Shown in pieces: positions 24,967-35,165 of a stretch of 64,000 nt of DNA. How positions within the stretch are numbered: position 1 is the first letter of the stretch; every line of letters begins with the position of its first letter. Made by a program: the position numbers and the translations under genes. This DNA is from Microbacterium sp. LWH7-1.2 (lineage in GTDB: Bacteria; Actinomycetota; Actinomycetes; Actinomycetales; Microbacteriaceae): contig NZ_CP151637.1 in assembly GCF_038397755.1 (NCBI RefSeq), positions 3,472,001-3,536,000 on the forward strand. Direction: 5' to 3'. The notes beneath the pieces were generated by a model. The model saw only the letters and a list, made by a program, of their open reading frames with translations. It was not told where the DNA came from and searched no databases.

Positions 24967-26562
24967 ATGACTCTGGCACCCGCTCGACTCCGCGGCGGTC
25001 CGCCGACCAGACGGGCCCTCGCCCTCGGTGCGGCGGCCGCACTGGTGGCCGCCCTCGCCGTGCCGCTGACGGCGACCGCGGCGGTCGCCGGTGAGGACAC
25101 CGGCCTCGCGGGCTCGGAGCTGTACGTCGATCCGTGGAGCACGACGCTCGAAGCGGCCCAGTCGCTCAGCGGTCAGGCACGCGATGACGCCCAGCTGCTC
25201 GGATCGATCGCCTCGGCGACATGGTTCACCGACGGCACCCCGGCCGACGTGGAGGCCGCCGTCGACGCCGTCGTGACGGCGGCCACCGCTCAGGGACGCA
25301 TGCCCGTGCTCGTCGCGTACAACCTGCCGTTCCGCGACTGCGCCCAGTACTCCGCGGGCGGCGCGGCCGACACCGCCGCGTACGATGCCTGGATCGATGG
25401 CTTCGCGGCCGGCATCGCCGGGCGCGACGCCACCGTCATCCTCGAACCCGACGGACTCGGCGTGATCCCGCACTACACCACGCTCGACGGACAGGTCGAG
25501 TGGTGCCAGCCGGCGGAGGTGCCCGCCGACACGGCCGCGACGGACCGCTTCGCACAGCTGAACCACGCGGTAGACGCCTTCGCCGCACTTCCGGCGACCT
25601 CGGTCTACCTCGACGGCACCAACGCGGCGTGGCTCAACATCGGCGAGATCTCCGACCGCCTGATCAAGGCCGGGGTGCAGCGCGCGGACGGGTTCTTCCT
25701 CAACACGTCGAACTACCAGTTCACCGCCAATTCGACGGCGTACGGCACGTGGGTGTCGCAGTGCATCGCGTACGTCACCGAGGTGAGCCCCGGCGACTTC
25801 GGCTCATGCGGCAACCAGTACTGGAACGGCGGCCCCGCGACCGACTGGGAGGGCGTCGCCATGTCGCAGCACGGCCAGTGGAGCGCGGATGCCGCCGACC
25901 CGGCTCTCAACACCTCCGGGGTGGACTCGCGCTACGCCTCGCTCCTCGGCGCCACCCAGCCGACGACGCATTTCGTGATCGACACGAGCCGCAACGGGCT
26001 CGGGCCGTGGAACCACGAAGGAGCGTACGGCGACACGCACGAGGATTGGTGCAACCCGCCGGACCGAGGCCTCGGTGCTCGTCCGGACACGACCATCGAC
26101 GTGCCGCTCGTCGACGCGTACCTCTGGATCAAGGTGCCCGGCGAGTCCGACGGCAAGTGCTACCGCGGTACGGCCGGCCCGAACGATCCGGAGCGCGGGT
26201 ACGAGGACCCCGCGGCCGGCCACTGGTTCACGCAGCAGGCGCGCGAGCTCATCGCGTTCGCCGAGCCCGGCATCGCGCCGCTGGACTGCCACGTGGACTG
26301 GGCGCCGACGCTCGACGGCGAATCCGCCGCGGTGCGGCTCTCCGGCGCGGTCAGCTCGCGTTTCGCGCTCAGCTTCGCGCTGCCGGGCGGCCAGCGGATC
26401 ACGAAGGCGACCCGCGCGACGGTCACGCAGGCCGAGGGGATCGTCACGGTGACCGGCACCGCCAAGCGCACGGGCAACGCTCCCGACACCGTCGTGCACG
26501 CGGACAGCGCGGTGGCGACGCCGTGGCAGTTCCTGCTCGACGGGCGCGCCTGCACGTCGTGA
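24967..26562 (+). CDS. Secreted GH6 cellulase (endoglucanase/cellobiohydrolase) with a degenerate CBM2-like tail
   Basis: 531 residues. A signal peptide covers about 1-40 (RR, hydrophobic core, ATAAVAG). The GH6 barrel follows: LYVDPWS, PVLVAYNLPFRDC, the catalytic acid aspartate in VILEPDGLG, YLDGTNAAWLN and FVIDTSRNGLGPW. After about residue 440 comes roughly 90 residues with the outline of a family 2 cellulose-binding module (Cys at each end, FALPGGQRI, WQFLLDGRAC) but lacking most of the binding tryptophans. Transcribed from a CebR-controlled promoter; AAGGAGG precedes the ATG. Cleaves beta-1,4-glucan outside the cell. Confidence 0.9.
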   Translation: MTLAPARLRGGPPTRRALALGAAAALVAALAVPLTATAAVAGEDTGLAGSELYVDPWSTTLEAAQSLSGQARDDAQLLGSIASATWFTDGTPADVEAAVDAVVTAATAQGRMPVLVAYNLPFRDCAQYSAGGAADTAAYDAWIDGFAAGIAGRDATVILEPDGLGVIPHYTTLDGQVEWCQPAEVPADTAATDRFAQLNHAVDAFAALPATSVYLDGTNAAWLNIGEISDRLIKAGVQRADGFFLNTSNYQFTANSTAYGTWVSQCIAYVTEVSPGDFGSCGNQYWNGGPATDWEGVAMSQHGQWSADAADPALNTSGVDSRYASLLGATQPTTHFVIDTSRNGLGPWNHEGAYGDTHEDWCNPPDRGLGARPDTTIDVPLVDAYLWIKVPGESDGKCYRGTAGPNDPERGYEDPAAGHWFTQQARELIAFAEPGIAPLDCHVDWAPTLDGESAAVRLSGAVSSRFALSFALPGGQRITKATRATVTQAEGIVTVTGTAKRTGNAPDTVVHADSAVATPWQFLLDGRACTS

Positions 26563-26590
26563 CACGCGGCGCGCCGGTGTAGCCGGCGCA

Positions 26591-26629
26591 CGCCCGACGA
26601 CCGGGACCACGGCTCCCGGTCGTCGGGCG
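26591..26629 (+). terminator. Strong stem-loop after the cellulase gene
   Basis: A perfect 16-base-pair stem (CGCCCGACGACCGGGA and its complement) with a seven-base loop, 28 bases after the stop. No U-tract, as usual at this GC content. Confidence 0.8.
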
Positions 26630-26653
26630 GAGCGCGCCCCCGGCGCGCGCCAA

Positions 26654-26659
26654 TAGGCT
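26654..26659 (+). promoter_or_regulatory. Leaderless -10 box
   Basis: TAGGCT is followed by seven bases and the ATG at 26667; there is no ribosome site. Confidence 0.5.
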
Positions 26660-26666
26660 GAAGCCC

Positions 26667-27716
26667 ATGCACGGCGAATACAAGGTGCCCGGCGGCAAGC
26701 TCGTGGTCGTCGACCTCGAAGAGCGCGAGGGTCGCATCGCGGACTTCCGCCTCGCGGGGGACTTCTTCCTCGAGCCCGACGACGCCCTCGCCGACATCGA
26801 CGCCGCCGTCAACGGGCTGCCGGTCGAGGCGGATGTCGCCACCATCGCCGCCGCCGTGCGCTCGGCGCTTCCCGAGGGCGCGCAGCTGCTCGGCTTCACG
26901 CCCGAGGCCGTGGGGACGGCGGTGCGTCGGGCCCTCGTCACGGCACCCGGGTGGCGCGACTTCGACTGGGAGATCGTGCACGAGAAGCCCGTCTCGCCGC
27001 GCATGAACCTCGCGCTCGACGAGGTGCTCACCGGCCGCGTCGGCGACGGCCGCCGGCGCCCCACGCTGCGCGTCTGGGAGTGGGACGAGAACGCCGTCGT
27101 CATCGGCTCGTTCCAGTCCCTCCGCAACGAGGTCGACCCCGATGGCGCCGCGGCGCACGGCTACGACGTGGTCCGCCGCATCTCCGGCGGCGGCGCCATG
27201 CTCATGGGGGCGAACTCGATCGTCACCTACTCGCTGTACGTGCCGGCATCCCTGGTCGCCGGGCTCACATTCGCCGACTCGTACGCGTTCCTCGACGACT
27301 GGGTGCTGCAGGCGCTGCGCGCCCTCGGCATCGAGGCGACCTACCAGCCGCTCAACGACATCGCCTCGCCGCAGGGCAAGATCGGCGGCGCCGCGCAGAA
27401 GCGCCTCGCCAACGGCGGAGTGCTGCACCACGCGACGCTCAGCTACGACATGGACGGAAACGTCATGACCGAGGTGCTGCGGATCGGCCGCGAGAAGCTC
27501 AGCGACAAGGGCACGACGTCGGCGGCCAAGCGCGTCGACCCCCTCCGTCGCCAGACGGGTCTCCCACGCGAGGCCATCATCGCCAAGCTCGAGGAGACGT
27601 TCACGAACCTCTACGGCGCCGTCCCCGGGCACATCACCGACGACGAATACGCCGAGGCCGAGGCCCTCGTGGAGTCGAAGTTCGCGACGGACTCATGGCT
27701 TCGCCGGGTTCCATGA
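26667..27716 (+). CDS. Lipoate-protein ligase family protein
   Basis: 349 residues. An N-terminal accessory domain (about 1-95, resembling the LplA C-terminal domain moved to the front) precedes the BPL/LplA catalytic domain with RRISGGGAMLMG, the usual lipoate/lipoyl-AMP pocket, and KIGGAAQKRL with the catalytic lysine. It attaches lipoate or a related acid to E2 or GcvH lysines. The stop overlaps the next ATG, coupling it to a DNA methyltransferase of no obvious functional link. Confidence 0.87.
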   Translation: MHGEYKVPGGKLVVVDLEEREGRIADFRLAGDFFLEPDDALADIDAAVNGLPVEADVATIAAAVRSALPEGAQLLGFTPEAVGTAVRRALVTAPGWRDFDWEIVHEKPVSPRMNLALDEVLTGRVGDGRRRPTLRVWEWDENAVVIGSFQSLRNEVDPDGAAAHGYDVVRRISGGGAMLMGANSIVTYSLYVPASLVAGLTFADSYAFLDDWVLQALRALGIEATYQPLNDIASPQGKIGGAAQKRLANGGVLHHATLSYDMDGNVMTEVLRIGREKLSDKGTTSAAKRVDPLRRQTGLPREAIIAKLEETFTNLYGAVPGHITDDEYAEAEALVESKFATDSWLRRVP

Positions 27717-28612
27717 CCGGGGAGACGGATGCTGCCGCCCCCGGGTCCGTCGAGATCCACCACGGCGACAACCTCGTGGTCTCGCGCACGCTGCCCGATG
27801 CGTCGTTCACGCTGATCTATCTCGACCCGCCGTTCAACACCGGCCGCCCGCAGGAGCGGTCCATCGAGACCGCACGGTCTGCAGCATCCGTCCCCCCACC
27901 CGGTGAGGCGATCGTCCGGCGCGGGTTCCACGGGCGCGAGTACGAGCGGATCCGCGGCGACCTGCGGGCGTACGACGACACCTTCGACGACTACTGGGGC
28001 TTCCTCGAGCCGCGATTGCTCGAGGCGTGGCGCCTTCTCGCCGACGACGGCACGCTGTACCTGCACCTGGACTACCGCGAGGCGCACTACGCCAAGGTGC
28101 TCATGGACGCGCTCGTCGGGCGCGAGCGCTTCCTCAACGAGCTCATCTGGGCCTACGACTACGGCGCGAAGACCCGCAAGCGGTGGCCCACGAAGCACGA
28201 CACGATCCTGGTTTACGTCAAGGATCCGAAGGCGTACTGGTTCGACTCTGACGCCGTCGACCGCGAGCCGTACATGGCGCCGGGCCTGGTCACCCCCGAG
28301 AAGGCCGAGCGCGGGAAGCTCCCCACCGACGTCTGGTGGCACACCATCGTGCCGACGACCGGTCGCGAGAAGACGGGGTACCCGACGCAGAAGCCGGAGG
28401 GCGTCCTCCGGCGCATCGTGCAGGCGTCGTCGCGCCCGGGCGACCGCGTGCTCGACTTCTTCGCCGGCAGCGGCACGACCGGCGCGGTGGCCTCCGCGCT
28501 GGGCCGCGACGCCGTCCTCGTCGACCACAACCCCGACGCGATCGCAGTGATGCGCGAGCGGATGCCGCACGCCCGGGTGTTCGCGGTCGAGCGCGAGCAA
28601 ACGCTTCCCTAG
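27713..28612 (+). CDS. Orphan DNA methyltransferase (N4/N6, beta-type motif order)
   Basis: 299 residues. The catalytic motif DPPFNTG is at 38-44 and the SAM-binding motif FAGSGTT at 250-256, so the order is the beta class (Pfam N6_N4_Mtase). YPTQKP precedes the SAM motif as usual. The start is taken at the ATG overlapping the lplA stop (ATGA). No restriction endonuclease, HNH or S subunit lies nearby, so it is a solitary methylase. A roughly 25-residue stretch after the catalytic motif is Arg/Pro-rich and variable. The recognised site is unknown. Confidence 0.88.
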   Translation: MTGETDAAAPGSVEIHHGDNLVVSRTLPDASFTLIYLDPPFNTGRPQERSIETARSAASVPPPGEAIVRRGFHGREYERIRGDLRAYDDTFDDYWGFLEPRLLEAWRLLADDGTLYLHLDYREAHYAKVLMDALVGRERFLNELIWAYDYGAKTRKRWPTKHDTILVYVKDPKAYWFDSDAVDREPYMAPGLVTPEKAERGKLPTDVWWHTIVPTTGREKTGYPTQKPEGVLRRIVQASSRPGDRVLDFFAGSGTTGAVASALGRDAVLVDHNPDAIAVMRERMPHARVFAVEREQTLP

Positions 28613-28615
28613 GCT
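28610..28615 (+). promoter_or_regulatory. Leaderless -10 box overlapping the methyltransferase stop
   Basis: TAGGCT, whose TAG is the methyltransferase stop, is followed by six bases and the ATG at 28622. GGGAG also lies here but is too close to the ATG to be a good ribosome site. Confidence 0.45.
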
Positions 28616-28621
28616 GGGAGC

Positions 28622-29608
28622 ATGCGCTTCGGAACCTTCATCCCCCAGGGCTGGCGATTCGACCTCGTCGGCATCGATCCTTCAGACCACTGGGCGGTGA
28701 TGAAGGGTCTCGCGCGGCACGCCGACGCGGGGCCGTGGGAATCGCTCTGGGTCTACGACCACTTCCACACCACGCCGGTGCACTCGGACGAGGCCACCCA
28801 CGAGGCGTGGACGCTGATGGCGGCCTTCGCGGCCTCGACCGACCGCATCCGCCTCGGCCAGATGTGCACCTGCATGGGCTACCGCAACCCCGCCTACCTC
28901 GCCAAGGTCGCCGCGACCGTCGACATCGTCTCGGGCGGCCGCACCGAGATGGGCATCGGCGGCGGGTGGTACGAGCACGAGTGGGAGGCATACGGCTACG
29001 GCTTCCCGCCCGTGCCGGAGCGGCTCCGGATGCTGCGCGAGGGCGTCGACATCATGCAGCAGGCCTGGAGGACCGGGCGGGCCACGCTCGATGGCACGCA
29101 CTACCAGGTGGACGGCGCCATCGTGCAGCCGCTCCCGCTGCAGGACGGCGGCATCCCCATCTGGGTCGCCGGCGGCGGCGAGAAGGTCACGCTCAAGATC
29201 GCGGCGAAGTACGCGTCGTACACGAACTACGCCGGCTCGCTCGACGACATCGACCGCAAGAGCGCGATCCTCCGCGACCACTGCGACGCGCTCGGCCGCG
29301 ACTTCTCGGAGATCACGCGCACGTCGAACTTCAACACGATCGTCGGGGCGACCGAGGCCGAGGCGCGCGACCGCCTGGCTGCGGTCAAGGCGCGCCTGCT
29401 CCCGCACGTCGGGCAGGAGCGTGCCGACCACATCGAGCACGACTACCTGACCTCTCCGGCCTTCGGCACGCCCGAGCAGGTGGCCGAGCGGCTCGCCGAG
29501 CGCGAACGCCACGGCATCGCCTACGCGATCCACTACTTCCCCGAAGCCGCCTACGACCTCTCGGGGGTCGAGCTGTTCGAGCGCGAGGTCATCGCCGCAC
29601 TCAGCTGA
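28622..29608 (+). CDS. LLM-class F420-dependent oxidoreductase
   Basis: 328 residues, luciferase-like monooxygenase barrel. Seen: RFGTFIPQGW at the N-terminus, LWVYDHFHT, RIRLGQMCTCMGYRNPAYLAK, the GIGGGWYEHEW motif, and IPIWVAGGGEKVTLKIAAKYA. The pattern (F420-dependent TIGR03560 type) is frequent in actinobacteria that make F420. Substrate unknown. A repeat-type hairpin begins 20 bases after the stop. Confidence 0.85.
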   Translation: MRFGTFIPQGWRFDLVGIDPSDHWAVMKGLARHADAGPWESLWVYDHFHTTPVHSDEATHEAWTLMAAFAASTDRIRLGQMCTCMGYRNPAYLAKVAATVDIVSGGRTEMGIGGGWYEHEWEAYGYGFPPVPERLRMLREGVDIMQQAWRTGRATLDGTHYQVDGAIVQPLPLQDGGIPIWVAGGGEKVTLKIAAKYASYTNYAGSLDDIDRKSAILRDHCDALGRDFSEITRTSNFNTIVGATEAEARDRLAAVKARLLPHVGQERADHIEHDYLTSPAFGTPEQVAERLAERERHGIAYAIHYFPEAAYDLSGVELFEREVIAALS

Positions 29609-29627
29609 CGTCGTCGGCGACCGCGTA

Positions 29628-29698
29628 GAGGATTCAGGAGAATCGGTGCCGGCGGGCCGTATCTCCGCGCTCTCGTTCCCTGTTGTTCCTGAATCCTC
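29628..29698. repeat. Left stem-loop flanking the DUF559 gene
   Basis: GAGGATTCAGGA (29628-29639) and TCCTGAATCCTC (29687-29698) are perfect 12-base inverted repeats around a 47-base loop. The element resembles the one at 30636-30709: both have TCAGG-N-GAA in the left arm and TCCTGA in the right arm. The pair brackets a frameshifted gene. Confidence 0.65.
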
Positions 29699-29820
29699 GA
29701 CGCGCGAGGAGTTCTGGACCACCGCGCGGCCTCTCCTCCCCAGCTCCGAGCCTGCGCCCGGCTGTCCCCATCGTCCGTCGGACCGCGAGCGCGCCCGGTG
29801 CGGGCACGGAGTCTGGGCGG

Positions 29821-30701
29821 ATGCTGCTGCCACCCTTCCCTTCGTTCCGCCGCTCGGACCTCGCGGCGGAGGGCTGGACCGACAGGTCGCTGCGGAACGC
29901 GGTCGTGGATGGTCGCCTGCTCCGACCGCGCAGCGGCGTGTACCTCCTGCCCCGAACACCTCAGGATGCCGTCGACGCGTGCCGCCTCGGCGGGCTCCTC
30001 GCCTGCACGAGTGCGCTGGCGCATCTCGACGTCTTCGTGCTGGACCCGGGGGTGCTTCACGTCCATCTGCCGGCGAACTCGTCGCGGCCGAGGCCGGTGG
30101 CCCGCCGTCTTCGGCGCCACTGGGGGCGGTTGCACCGAAGCCCGCACCCGCGGTCCACCTGCGTCGAGCCGTTCGACGCCGTCGTGCAGGCGGTCCGGTG
30201 TCAGCCGGTACGGGCGGCGCTGGCCACACTGGATTCCGCACTGCACCTCGGGGTGCTCAGGCACGACGAGCTCGACGAGCTCTTCCACGTACTCCCGCGG
30301 CGCCATGCGGTGCTGCGCAAGCTCATCGACAGCCGCGCGGAGTCCGGGCCCGAGACTCTGGTGCGACTGATGCTCAGAGCGCTCGGCGCGACGTTCGAAC
30401 TCCAGGTGAATATCTCGGGGGTGGGGCGGGTCGATTTCGTCGTGGACGGCTGGCTGATCGTCGAGTGCGACAGCCGGGCCCATCACTCGACGTGGGAGGA
30501 GCAGCGGCGTGATCGGCGCCGTGACCAGGCGGCCGCCCTCTCGGATATGCGACGTACCGGCCGATCGCGGAGGACATCATGTGGAATCTGGATGTGGTGC
30601 TGGCGGCGCTGAATGGGTTGCTGTCGCGGCCGACGTCGAGAACTCAGGCGAATCTGCGCCTCGATGCCGTGTCGGGCCGGCGAGGTCGGCGTTTCTCCTG
30701 A
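29821..30701 (+). pseudogene. AbiEi/DUF559-type endonuclease-fold protein with a frameshift
   Basis: The N-terminal part from the ATG at 29821 is the winged-helix region of AbiEi-like proteins (RRSDLAAEGWTDRSLRNAV, SGVYLLP). The C-terminal part is a Vsr-like DUF559 domain (GVGRVDFVVDGWLIVECDS, with the D...ExD catalytic pattern, then HHSTWEEQRRDRRRDQ). At about 30541 the frame is lost: the expected GYATYRPIAEDIMWNLDVVL continues in the -1 frame up to a stop at 30699-30701. One base appears to be missing, unless this is a sequencing error. An upstream in-frame ATG at 29683 lies inside the left stem-loop. Function of intact relatives is not established. Confidence 0.7.
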
Positions 30702-30709
30702 GTTCTTGA
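30636..30709. repeat. Right stem-loop flanking the DUF559 gene
   Basis: Positions 30636-30652 and 30693-30709 pair over 17 positions with one G-T pair and one mismatch (GAGAACTCAGG against CCTGAGTTCTT). It overlaps the 3' end of the frameshifted gene and resembles the left element at 29628-29698. The outer GTGTCAAGAA in this element also occurs in the promoter repeat at 227-236. Confidence 0.65.
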
Positions 30710-30740
30710 CACTGACCACGGGCCGTCCGGGGCTGCGAGG

Positions 30741-32237
30741 TCACACGAGCGCGCGGACGCTCGGGTAGCCGTCGGGCACCACGTCGGGAACGGATGCGTC
30801 GCCGCCGAAGATCCGGGTGGTGCCGGGCGCGTCGGACCACGGGCGCCAGCCCGGGTCGTCGCCGCGCACGAGCGCCACCGCGCTGCCGTGCACGGCGGCT
30901 GCCAGACTCCGGGGAGGGGCATCCCCGGCGATCGCGGCGACGTGCTCGTCGTCGAGGCAGTCGAACCAGAACGGCACGTCGAGGCAGTGCAGCGCCCAGC
31001 GGCGGGTCGGAGAGGGCCACACGAATCGGTACACCCACGTGGGCGCGTCGCTGCGCGCCTCGGCGACCCGCACGACGGTGGAGCGGAACACGACGTCGGT
31101 GACGTAGCGACCGAGGACTGCGGCCGTTCCTTTGCGCCGCTGCGCGGCGTTGTCGGCAAGGTACTCGCGCCGCCGCGCTCGGGACACCCCGAGTCTGCTG
31201 AGAGCGAGGCTCGCGGGCACGAGCCGCAGCGCGCGCTTCGCGCCGTCGGTCACCATCGTGAACTCGTCGTCGGTCGTGCCGAGGACGAGCGGCTTGTCCG
31301 CGCCGATCCCCGCGCGCAGCGCGTCGATGGTCGGTTGCGTGAGCAGGTCGCCGTCGATCGCCGGACCCCACGAGAGCCCCTCCTCCAGCAGTGAACGCAC
31401 GCCGGCCAGCCGGTCCGATGATTCCGGCTCGCCGGCCTTCCGCTGCAGCGCGTACAGGGCGTCCTCCGGCACGGATGCGAAGCCTTCGCGCGTCGGCGCG
31501 ACGCCGGCGAGATGTGCGAGCCGCGCCGACGCGGACCGCGCGCGTTCGACGGAGACGTCGGCCAGGGCGCCGGAGAGCGACCACGCCGCGTGGAACAAGC
31601 GCTGCGCGGCGGGCATGCCGAGCAGCGTCAGGACGCCGCCGCCGCCCGCGGACTGCCCCGCGATCGTCACGCGCGACGGATCGCCGCCGAATTGCGCGAT
31701 GTTCTCCTGCACCCACTCGAGGGCGGCCAGCCAGTCGCGCACGCCGCGGTTCGACGGGGCACCATCGATGTGCCCGAAGCCGTCGAAGCCGAGCCGGTAC
31801 GAGACCGTCGCCGTGACCACGCCGTCGCGGTTGAATGCACGGCCGTCGTACCAGGGACTGGCGGGGGAGCCCGAGATGAAGCCGCCGCCGTGAATCCAGA
31901 CGAGCACCGGGAGCGCAGCATCCGTCTGTCCCGGAACCGGCGTGAAGACGTTGACGTTCAGCGTCGACTCGCCAGGGACCGACGGCTCGGGGATGAGGGT
32001 GATACCGGTGTCGCCGCGCTGCGCCGTCGCCCCGTACTCGAGCGCGTCGCGCACGCCGTCCCAGGGCTCCGGCGGCTCGGGCGCCGCGAACCGTCGTTCG
32101 CCGACCGGCGGCTTCGCGAACGGGATGCCGAGGAACGCGGCCGATCCGCCGGCTCCGGGTTCGCCCCGCCACAGGCCCCGCACCCGGCCGGCAGCGGTGC
32201 TCACCTCGATGAACGCGGTTGCGGTGGTCTCGGTCAT
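30741..32237 (-). CDS. Type-B carboxylesterase
   Basis: 498 residues, carboxylesterase/cholinesterase family. The signature starts GRVRGLWRGEPG and FLGIPFAKPPVGERRF; the oxyanion motif is IHGGGFISGS, the nucleophile elbow is IAGQSAGGGG, and the acidic residue lies in LGTTDDEFT. No signal peptide, so cytoplasmic. The ATG overlaps the stop of the TetR gene by four bases, so the regulator and esterase form one operon. Substrate unknown, probably an aromatic or alkyl ester sensed by the regulator. Confidence 0.88.
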   Translation of the reverse strand: MTETTATAFIEVSTAAGRVRGLWRGEPGAGGSAAFLGIPFAKPPVGERRFAAPEPPEPWDGVRDALEYGATAQRGDTGITLIPEPSVPGESTLNVNVFTPVPGQTDAALPVLVWIHGGGFISGSPASPWYDGRAFNRDGVVTATVSYRLGFDGFGHIDGAPSNRGVRDWLAALEWVQENIAQFGGDPSRVTIAGQSAGGGGVLTLLGMPAAQRLFHAAWSLSGALADVSVERARSASARLAHLAGVAPTREGFASVPEDALYALQRKAGEPESSDRLAGVRSLLEEGLSWGPAIDGDLLTQPTIDALRAGIGADKPLVLGTTDDEFTMVTDGAKRALRLVPASLALSRLGVSRARRREYLADNAAQRRKGTAAVLGRYVTDVVFRSTVVRVAEARSDAPTWVYRFVWPSPTRRWALHCLDVPFWFDCLDDEHVAAIAGDAPPRSLAAAVHGSAVALVRGDDPGWRPWSDAPGTTRIFGGDASVPDVVPDGYPSVRALV

Positions 32238-32875
32238 GAGCCCTCCTTCGGAGCGAGCAACTCGAACAGGGCGCCCACCGCGGCGGCCATGTCGACGTCG
32301 GGCTCGAGCATCCACTGCAGCTGCATGCCGTCGGCGACCGCCTGGAACAGACGCGCGATCGTGTCGGGATCGACGCGGTCCGTGATCTCGCCGGCCGCCT
32401 GCTTCGCGGCCACGACCTCGGCGAAGAAGCGGCGGAGGCTCGCCCCGCGCGTGACGAAGAACTGGTGAGCCGGATGCTCCGGATCCGCCGCGTCGACCGA
32501 CAGCCGGGCGAACAGGTGCACGAGCCCGGGGACGTCGGCGTTGTGCCGGATGATGTCGAGATAGCCCGCGCGGATGTCGGGGAGTTCGCCATCCTCGGCG
32601 GGGGTCAGGCCACGCTGCGGATCGCCGCCCACCCCCTGCCCCACGGAGTCGAGCTCGTCGCGCTTGCGGAGGATCTCGGTGAAGAGCTCCTCCTTGCTGT
32701 CGAAGTAGTGGAGGAGTCCTGCCTGGCTGAGGCCCGCGGCATCCGCCAGTTCCTTGACCGAAGCGCCGCGATAACCCTCGCGGGCGATCACGTCGAGCGC
32801 GCGCGTGAGGATCTCCTCGCGCTTCGCGACGCCTTTCGCGTAGGAGCCCCGCCGCCCCGGTCCGCTCCCTGCCAT
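32234..32875 (-). CDS. TetR-family regulator
   Basis: 213 residues. The HTH is at about 18-60: REEILTRALDVIAREGYRGA, SVKELADAAGLSQAGLLHYF, DSKEELF. The remaining helices form the ligand-binding domain. I choose the ATG at 32875 (MAGSG); an ATG at 32896 is in frame. Upstream, GAGAAATCAAGCGA and the reverse complement GAGAAGTAAACCCGA form an imperfect inverted repeat at about 32877-32912 that suits a TetR operator. It probably controls the coupled carboxylesterase. Confidence 0.85.
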   Translation of the reverse strand: MAGSGPGRRGSYAKGVAKREEILTRALDVIAREGYRGASVKELADAAGLSQAGLLHYFDSKEELFTEILRKRDELDSVGQGVGGDPQRGLTPAEDGELPDIRAGYLDIIRHNADVPGLVHLFARLSVDAADPEHPAHQFFVTRGASLRRFFAEVVAAKQAAGEITDRVDPDTIARLFQAVADGMQLQWMLEPDVDMAAAVGALFELLAPKEGS

Positions 32876-32950
32876 GAGAGAAGTAAACCCGAACATCGCT
32901 TGATTTCTCAGAACCCAACCGCGCTCGAGCCCGCGGTCTGGTGATGAGTG

Positions 32951-33859
<909 letters not shown>

Positions 33860-33904
33860 TCATCGCCAGTGGTCTGCCCGCGTGCGTCACGAGCGTTCAC
33901 GCGG

Positions 33905-33940
33905 CGTTCAGCGGCGCTCTGGCGCCCGCAGTCGAAACGC
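33905..33940 (-). repeat. Partial REP-like copy after galK
   Basis: On the minus strand the sequence begins GCGTTTCGACTGCGGGCGC and ends GCTGAAC, matching the left half of the element at 40796-40914 over its first 19 bases, with a shorter, diverged right side. It lies 28 bases downstream of the galK stop on the galK strand. Confidence 0.6.
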
Positions 33941-33968
33941 CACGGACCTGCGCGACGCGGGTGCGAGG

Positions 33969-35161
<1,193 letters not shown>

Positions 35162-35165
<4 letters not shown>

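Noticed and set aside
29628..29698. A longer N-terminus of the DUF559 protein starting at the ATG at 29683
   Set aside because: That start lies in the stem-loop and adds a Pro/Ser/Arg-rich stretch with no domain; the winged helix begins just after the ATG at 29821.
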